Source: Aselliscus stoliczkanus
Taxonomy: Eukaryota > Chordata > Mammalia > Chiroptera > Hipposideridae
Assembly (NCBI GenBank): GCA_033961575.1
Contig: CM066731.1
Coordinates: 134,781,001 to 134,845,000 of the forward strand
Reading direction: 5' to 3'
Length of the DNA: 64,000 nucleotides
This document shows, one piece after another, positions 56,570 to 64,000 of this stretch. The notes under the pieces are model-generated. The model saw only the letters and a program-made list of their open reading frames with translations. It was not told where the DNA came from and did no database searches. The first letter of the stretch is position 1, and every line of letters starts with the position of its first letter. The translations under genes and the position numbers were made by a program.

Positions 56570-56600
<31 letters not shown>

Positions 56601-56687
56601 AGTGTCACTGGCCCTCATATGTGGGACCCGACCATGGCCGCTGGCTTCCCGAGCCAGTGCCCAACCACCACGCCGCTCTGCCGGCCC
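56570..56687 (-). mobile_element. Monomeric tRNA-derived SINE, minus strand
   Basis: T run, 'GAGGGCAGTGTCACTGGCCC' to 'CCGCTCTGCCGGCCC'. A 17-bp target duplication AAGATACGTTGACTTTT at 56553-56569 and 56688-56704; two perfect copies suggest a recent insertion. Confidence 0.95.
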
Positions 56688-56704
56688 AAGATACGTTGAC
56701 TTTT

Positions 56705-57855
56705 ATGTCTCTTACCAACTTGTTTGATCCACAAATCCTAATTGCCTCATTATCTGATAACTTTTGTATATTGCACAGAAATTAAGCATACGATATATGA
56801 ATAATGGAGCATTTAAATATCATCTAAAAGCCATTTTGACTGACAAAAAAATCTCTCAAAAATCTCTTTCAGTTGTCCATAGTATTGAAGGATTTGATGT
56901 CCACCCTCTACAAGAGGCCCTAGAATCAGTGGCTTGCCTCCAGCAGAGCAGCCTCTAATATGCTAATGATGACTTGGCCACCATAAGGCAGGATGACAGA
57001 AATCCTGGCAGCATTCCTTTCCTCTTGATCTGCCAGTCAGGCTTTTGGAGCCATTTCCTTTTCTTCCTTCCTTCTCTCCCGGAGTAGGGAGGGGTAAGTT
57101 GGAAGAAAATGCAACAAAGCAGCTTGATGAGACTGATGAAGGCTGTCTGTATTCCTCTCAATAGCTCCTGCCCACACAGGTGATGTAAAGGACAGAACAA
57201 TGGTGCTCAATGTAGGGGCCTCAGTTTGTCATTTATTTTCCAAATAATTCTGTACCCATATAGTTTAATGGATCTAAAATCACTAAAAAAAAGCAATACA
57301 AGCTCCTGGTAAAAGTTGCAAACAGTACAGAAAGGTCAAGTTACATGTAATTAGTGTATCCTAGGGCAAATCAGTAGCCTCTCTGATCTTCAGTGTTTCC
57401 ATTTGTTAAGTAAGATAATGAGAGCTAATTTGTAGAACTGCTCTGATGCTATAACGATATCAGGTACATATAATGCCTATTGTTTTAATTTGTGGTTATG
57501 TAGGCACTGTTTTCATACTCTTGATCAAAGAATACTTTTCTACTACTGAGAAGTTTGTTCTTTTCCAGCAAGTTGGGAACATTAGGAGGGACACACATAG
57601 GAATGATGAGGGTGGAAAGGGACTGTCCAGTCAGTCAAATCAGCTGAATCAACTATGATGGTAAATGATGTTGTGATGTCACAAATCCCATTTATGAGAT
57701 GTCACAGGAACACTGCAAATGCAGAGATAACAGCTGAGCAAACCATGGGTGACTGCCTATTCTGCAATCTGTATTATTATTTATTCTTGATTATGTCATA
57801 AACAGCCACCCAGGATCTCAGTCTGGCAATTTGGATATCATACTAGACCGGACTG
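56705..57855. other. Intergenic stretch, nothing recognised
   Basis: Mixed composition without a clear gene, repeat or RNA. A MIR-like trace ('CTCTGATCTTCAGTGTTTCC', 'AAGTAAGATAATGAGAGC') lies near 57355-57480. Confidence 0.55.
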
Positions 57856-58110
57856 AGATCATCTCCCTCCTCCCTTCCCCACCCAGTCAACCATCTCTGT
57901 TGATTCTAGCCCTAAATACAGAATCTCCCATTCCTCTCCTTTCCAGTTTCACAAGCCTCTGAAATCTCCATAAAGGCTTCCACAAACACCGCCTCCTCTC
58001 CTAGGGATCTATTCCTCTATAATCCATCCTCTCTACTGATAGCAACGGGAACATTCTAAAATGCAGACTGGTGGCACTGCTCCTGGTTAATTGATTTCAC
58101 TGGTTAATTC
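57856..58110 (+). repeat. L2 relic, plus strand
   Basis: 'CAACCATCTCTGTTGATTCT', 'AACATTCTAAAATGCAGACT' and 'GGCACTGCTCCTGG' follow the L2 3' region order. Confidence 0.55.
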
Positions 58111-58164
58111 ATAATCACTTGTGTAAATTTCAATGTCTTGATATAGCATCCAAGATTATTACAG

Positions 58165-58245
58165 GAATTATATATAAATCATTTGAACAGTGCCTGGCAC
58201 ACAGTAAGTACTATACGAGTGTTTGCTATTGTTTTTATTGACCTG
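58165..58245 (+). repeat. MIR/L2 3' fragment
   Basis: 'GAACAGTGCCTGGCACACAG' and 'TAAGTACTATACGAGTGTTT', a common MIR/L2 ending. Confidence 0.65.
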
Positions 58246-58339
58246 ATCTCCATTTTTTCAATATAATACACCGTCACTCTGTCACAATCATTCATCAGTT
58301 TTCCAAGCACACTGCTGTTAAACACCTCTTGGCTTTGTA

Positions 58340-58341
58340 CA

Positions 58342-58373
<32 letters not shown>
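58340..58373 (+). repeat. (CA)n microsatellite
   Basis: About 16 CA units upstream of FAM171B. Confidence 0.95.
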
Positions 58374-58374
<1 letters not shown>

Positions 58375-59217
58375 CTCTTTTTAATCAACCTAATTACTCC
58401 CATCAATGTGTGAAACTCTTACTCTTCTATGAACCCCACCTCCCCCAGTATTTCATAGCCCCCTTCCACATACCACGTAGTTAATTTCTTCCAATTCATT
58501 GCAACCTCTGTAGTTTGCAGTGTTTCTCAAGTGGCAACCCCCATACTGGGTTATAATTTGCTTTTATGTTCCTCTGTCCTAACAGGGAGCTCCTAGAATA
58601 TCTTTCTTATTCCAAACACCTGACTGAATGCCAGCACATAGTAAGCACCTGGTATTCATTTAGTAAAATATTTTTTGAACAAATGAAGTGTGGGCTACAA
58701 TTAGACAAAATATCATTTAGAATATTTTATAATATAGAAAAAAGTCCCGCTTGAGCAGAAAAAAAAAGGAAGTTTAGTAAAAACCTGGAGAGCTGCAGTT
58801 TAATTTCTAGCCAACGAGTGATGGCCGTGATGTGGCGCAGTCTATATGGTTAAGAGCCCCTGACTTGTTGATCCTCTGGTGCTGCGTCAAGTGTTGTAGG
58901 AGGGTAATCAACGTACCACCTTCTCCTTTACTTTAGGATTAGGTGGGGGGAATTTTATTTCACTTTCTGCAAAATTTCCCGGGGGCTTCGGTACGGGCTG
59001 GAAGATAGGAAGGTCTACCAGCCCCAGAAAAGCTCTCTTTTCTCGTTTATCTTTGGAGGCCAGCCACCACCCCGCACAGCTGCCCTGCGCAGCACGGCGC
59101 GCGTCTCCACGGAGCCAAGGGGCCGCAGGTAACCGCGGCTGGTGGCCCAGGACTCCCGGATCGCCCCGCCCCGCGCATCACGTGCGCCAGGGTGCTCACT
59201 GCGCCCTCCTCCTCCCT

Positions 59218-59259
59218 ATGCTTCCCCTCCTCCTCCCGGCCTCCTCCTCCTGCTGTTGA
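59218..59259 (+). other. Short upstream reading frame in the FAM171B leader
   Basis: ATG CTT CCC ... TGT TGA, 13 codons. It counts as an upstream frame only if transcription starts before 59218. Confidence 0.4.
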
Positions 59260-59796
<537 letters not shown>

Positions 59797-59933
59797 TGAA
59801 GAGCCTTCTGGGAAGCACAGAACACTGCAGTGGGGTGGGGAGGGGGTGAGAAGGGTGGGGGTGAGCGACTGCCTCGATTGATCTTTTTCTTCTCTCCTCC
59901 CCTCTTCCTGAATAATTCTGCCCTCTGCCCTGA

Positions 59934-59934
<1 letters not shown>

Positions 59935-59989
<55 letters not shown>
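59935..59989 (+). repeat. (CA)n microsatellite in FAM171B intron 1
   Basis: About 27 nearly uninterrupted CA units, the longest dinucleotide run in the window, 330 bp from the exon 1 donor. Confidence 0.95.
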
Positions 59990-61609
59990 CTCAAATCCCT
60001 TTAGTATTCTGTTCTTTATCCTTTTCTCTCTTACAAGACTGAAAAATCTTGCAACATACACCCACACACCCCTTTTCACCATTTCACCCCGCCTGCCTGC
60101 TATGTTTAAATTTAGACGTGGAGAAAGAAATCTTGATGTATTATTTCCACCTCTTCTTATCTTGGGAAGGGTTTAAGGCACTTTGCAAGAATGCTTTCAG
60201 TATAATAAGATGTAACAAAACAAAATGAAATAGGAGTTTGTAATTGAACGAAAGAGGAAAAGAGAGGGGACAGACAAGATGAAGTCCATAGTGATGTTAG
60301 TATAGCAAAGCCTGCCCCAAGAGAGGGGGTCTCCTTACTTGTTAGTGGAACTTAATGAGGCAGATTCTTGACACTTCAGTGAGGGTGAGGAAATACACTA
60401 TTGTATATGACGCTGTAAGGGCCCCTCAGTTCCTGCCTCATTCTACCCCCATTAAAACCTCCCGGGTAAGCAAAAAACTGGATTATCCATTTTGATAGCC
60501 TCTCCCCACCTCTCACCCAACCCCAGTTCCCTTTCCTACTGTAGATGCCACCTGCTATTTCAAAAGAAAAAAATCCCATTGATTTGTTGGCAAAGGGCTT
60601 AGGTTCCCACAAAACCAAAGTGAATTATATTATAACGTTTGTTTTTGTTTTAAAAGCCTGCCTAGTAACATGATACAAGATGCCGAAAATGAGATTTTAA
60701 AGAGTGGAATCAGCATCTTATTTTGTACTGCTCGCTTGTCATCGAAGAGCAATACTCAGGCATGCCAGCTGTGATCAGACACAGCCAGGATGATTTAATT
60801 TGTCAGAGTGCTCTGAGCAAAGAATGAAATCACCAAAGTGCAGGAAAGCCTGTGTTTCTGACGCCCTCTTAAAGCAATTAATAACACTCAAGTATGGCTA
60901 CAAGTCCTGAAAGGCATGCAGTGTGTGGGGGTTTTCCTACCTAGTGCTAATAGCATGGTCCGGGCGAGGCTGTTGTTAGACATGCTATTGCTAAACTTAA
61001 GGAAATTAGAGATAGGAGAGTGTTCAATATGACAGGGATTTTGTAAATTAATTACAAAACAGAAGTCAGAGAGTACTGATAGATTTTATAGTTTGCAATA
61101 TATTTTTATTTCGATGTATCTTTCAGAAATATTAGTGAAATGGTTCTGACTACTACAATACACATAGATTGTGATGAGGGTTATGAATAACTGCAATAAT
61201 AGGATGCATTATTTTGTATACAATGTGCACATTACAATATTTGTTTCCTGATATTTATGAGGGAATATTTTTGAGAAAGGTGATTGTTTGGGAAACTAGC
61301 AGTTTTTGTCTTATTGACCAAGATAAAGGAACCACTATCCAATAGATCAGCCTAGAACCTGAAAAATAACATATGATGACTTGCTTTCCCCCAAAAACTC
61401 TAGCTCCCCAAGCCTGTGGTAAATAAGAGAACAAGCAAGTAATTGCTGTTTTAGTTATTGGAATATCAAATCATATAATGAAACACAAGGTATAAACAAA
61501 TGAAGTTCAAGTATTTCTCTGAGTGCATTGTGATCTCTAGATTGGACTGGTCTTCCTGCTTTAACCTTTTTTCCTTTACTGTTTCTTCTCCTTACACAGC
61601 TAGCGATTT

Positions 61610-61821
61610 TTTAAAAAACATTAAACAGGACCATTCTGCTCACGGTTCTCCAATTGCTTCCCATCTCTCTCACAGGAGATGCCTAGATCCCGAAAATGGA
61701 CTGCAAAGGCCTAGATCCCCTGTCTGCCCCTCCCCCTCCCATCTCCCACAGCTCTGACCCTCCTCACTCCACAGTAGCCACTCTGGTTCTTTGTTTCCTC
61801 AGTTTACAAGTGGGCTCTGGC
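61610..61821 (+). repeat. L2 relic, left part
   Basis: 'GACCATTCTGCTCACGGTTC', 'CTCCAATTGCTTCCCATCTC' are L2 3' region phrases. It continues after the L1 insertion. Confidence 0.7.
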
Positions 61822-62467
61822 CACTATGGAAGGCAGTGTGGAGATTCCTCAAAAAATTTAAAATACAATTACCCTAGGACCCAGCAATCCCTCTCCTGGT
61901 CATCTACCCAAAAAATCTGAAAACATTTATCCATAAAGATATATGTACTCTGATGTTCATTGCAGCTTTATTGACAGTGGCCAAAACATGGAAACAACCA
62001 AAGTATCCTTCGATAGGTGACTAGATAAAGAAGTTGTGGTATATACATACAATGGAATACTATTCTGCCATCAAAAAAGATGGAGTAGTGCCATTTGTGA
62101 CAACATGGATGGATCTTGAGATTATAATGCTAAGCGAAATAAGTCAGACAGAAAAAGTTGAGAACCATATGATTTCACTGATATGTGGTATATAAAACTG
62201 AAGGTAACAAAAGAACAAGAAAAACAAATGAAGAAACTAAAACTCATAGAGACAGTAGTTTAGTGGTTACCAGAGGGTAAGTGGGGAGGGGGGTAGTAGA
62301 TGAGGGTAAAGGGGATCAATTATATGGTGATGGAAAGAGAACATTCTGGGTGGTGAACACACAATGTGATATATAGATTATGTATCAATATTACAGATTA
62401 TATACCTGAAATCTATGTAACTTTGCTAACAATTGTGACTCCAATAAATTTAAAAGCAAACAAACAA
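61822..62467 (+). mobile_element. L1 3' end insertion, plus strand
   Basis: ORF2 C-terminal to 3' UTR: 'CCCAGCAATCCCTCTCCTGG', 'TACAATGGAATACTATTCTG', 'ATGCTAAGCGAAATAAGTCA'; ends (CAAA)n. Target duplication ACAAGTGGGCTCTGGC at 61806-61821 and 62468-62483. Confidence 0.93.
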
Positions 62468-62820
62468 ACAAGTGGGCTCTGGCATGGTGCCTTTGCACTT
62501 ACTATTTTCCTTGCCTGAAATTCTGGAATTTCACATCCTTCAGGTTTGCTCACTCTACCAGGGTAGCCCTTCCCTGACCAGCTATATGAAATCAGTCCTC
62601 TGCATGCCCTTTCTTAGTGGTTCTCCTCTACTGCACTTAGTGGTCTCAGCCCTCCTTATGAGCCTATCTCCCCTTACTAGAATATAAGCTCTGTGAGAGC
62701 ATAAACTTTGTTTTGTTCATGATTCTATGAATAAATTATTATCTATGTTTCTAGTACCTAGGTATGCATGGGCATGCCCAGGTTTGTTGAATGAATAAAT
62801 GAATGAACTAAATGCTGGCA
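62468..62820 (+). repeat. L2 relic, right part
   Basis: 'GCCTTTGCACTTACTATTTT', 'CATCCTTCAGGTTTGCTCAC', 'TAGAATATAAGCTCTGTGAG', ending 'TTGTTGAATGAATAAATGAA': the classic L2 3' end. Confidence 0.85.
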
Positions 62821-64000
62821 TCAAGGATCATCTTCACTTTCTGAGTATTTGTTATATAACATCTTGTTGGTTCTTCATTGGAATTTAGTAGGGGGTATAT
62901 ACAAAATACAGAAATGTTAGGTAGAAATATTTCTAAGTAGAGGTTATAAAGTATCTTTAATATTAGCTAATTCCAGTGTTTATCTTATGCTGACTGTAGA
63001 GAACTGATTGATACCAATACCAGAGTCCAATTATCAGGTTCTGTCAGGAAGATTCTCTACCCTAGTGTACTTATAATCCTCTGATGACCTAGGAGGGTAT
63101 TAACGTATCTTTAAATAGCCGTGATTGAGCCTGAGTTCATTCTTTGCCTGTGTAGGTGTGCTTTTGATACTTTGGACATGTCGTGTGAAAAACTATAGGG
63201 CTTTTCTTAAGAAAAATCTTGAAAACTAATAAGATGCACTTGGGACTGGTACATGCTGAGCATATCAGTTCATAGCAGAGAAATTGACCTTGGTTAGTAT
63301 TAGTATTCTCTGGACTTTATTATTCTGAAAATTTATGTCTCTTTGTATTGTTGAGAAATAAAAAAAACGTGAGGTTCAGAAAAAGTTGAATATGAGATTT
63401 TAAAAACAGTATGTTTACATTTTCTCATTAACTTACAAGACATCATCTTCAGAGGGTAGTGAGAATAAAGACTAATGAAGTCTGTCATATCCGTTTTTTT
63501 TTTCCAGTGTATGCAGCAGCTCTGATTTCTCCATCTGTACCAATGTTTGTTAGAAATAAATTTTTGAGGGGCCAGGGAAGAATTAATTTGGGGCTGGTGG
63601 TAGCTGAGACAAGCATGTCATATTCACTCTGATGGGTCATTAGATGGGAGGTATGCTGGGAGTGGGGCGAGGGGAGCTGGAGAACAAATGAGCTCTATTT
63701 CAAACTCTCTATGTGAAGCACAGTCACAAGGGATCTCCATGGATTTTAATAAGTATCTTCTGCATATAGAGAAAGCTTTTGAGAGGTCTGTTTTCATAGT
63801 ATAAAATTTTTTGATTGCATATTTCACTGATACATAATTTAAAACTTTTTATTTTGGAAAGTAAATAGAATCATATTTTAAAAGCCAGTACCCATCACCC
63901 AGCTTTAACAAAGATCAAATGCTGCTGTAATTGTTTCACTCACACCTTTACCCATTTCCACTATGCAGTCTCCTTTTTTTTCTTTTAAGATAAAATGTAC

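Overview
This is a piece of a placental mammal's nuclear genome. It carries the 3' nine-tenths of the integrin alpha-V gene (ITGAV, plus strand, exons 4 to 30 by the human exon count), a roughly 8 kb intergenic gap, and the promoter, first exon and part of intron 1 of FAM171B (plus strand). This is the gene order known from human 2q32. The AT-rich introns, GT-AG splice sites, MIR/L2/MaLR/hAT/Tigger fossils and L1 copies all fit a mammal. No Alu or rodent B1/B2 elements were seen. The young SINEs have tRNA-Ile-like heads ending in GGGCCAGTGA, occur as monomers, trimers and one tetramer, and end in AATAAA plus TCTTT. That best fits a colugo (Dermoptera, CYN-type SINEs); a bat or another laurasiatherian is the alternative. 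The species call is inference.

ITGAV (180 to about 51270): 27 exons were placed by matching the translation to the known alpha-V protein and checking splice sites and phase. Together they give 2739 coding bases, an uninterrupted frame for mature residues 107-1018 plus stop. Every exon has the length expected from human. Exons 4-14 encode most of the seven-bladed beta-propeller, including Asp150, Tyr178 and Asp218 of the RGD pocket and four calcium loops. Exons 15-18 encode the thigh, 19-23 the calf-1 and 24-28 the calf-2 domain. Exon 26 carries the Lys-Arg/Asp cleavage site. Exon 29 holds the transmembrane helix and exon 30 the GFFKR tail. The 3' UTR is about 3.6 kb and ends at an AATAAA at 51248.

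Introns and intergenic DNA: the introns hold about a dozen young SINEs, most with clear target-site duplications, L1 fragments (one with an open ORF2 3' half), L2 and MIR relics, a MaLR solo LTR nested in a hAT fossil, and microsatellites. The gap between the genes holds two L1 fragments, a SINE, a GC-rich block of unknown origin, a Tigger relic, L2/MIR and a second SINE pair.

FAM171B: a CpG-rich block (about 59050-59640) contains the start codon at 59380, a signal peptide and a 10-residue polyglutamine run. Intron 1 runs to the window end.

I found no new multi-gene system. The most notable points are an L1 inserted 37 nt upstream of ITGAV exon 26, the exon encoding the chain-cleavage site; a tetrameric tRNA-like SINE; an inverted SINE pair able to form an intronic hairpin; a 20-bp tandem repeat inside the SINE body that varies between copies; and exon 13, which has a ~100-nt pyrimidine tract and a weak donor.
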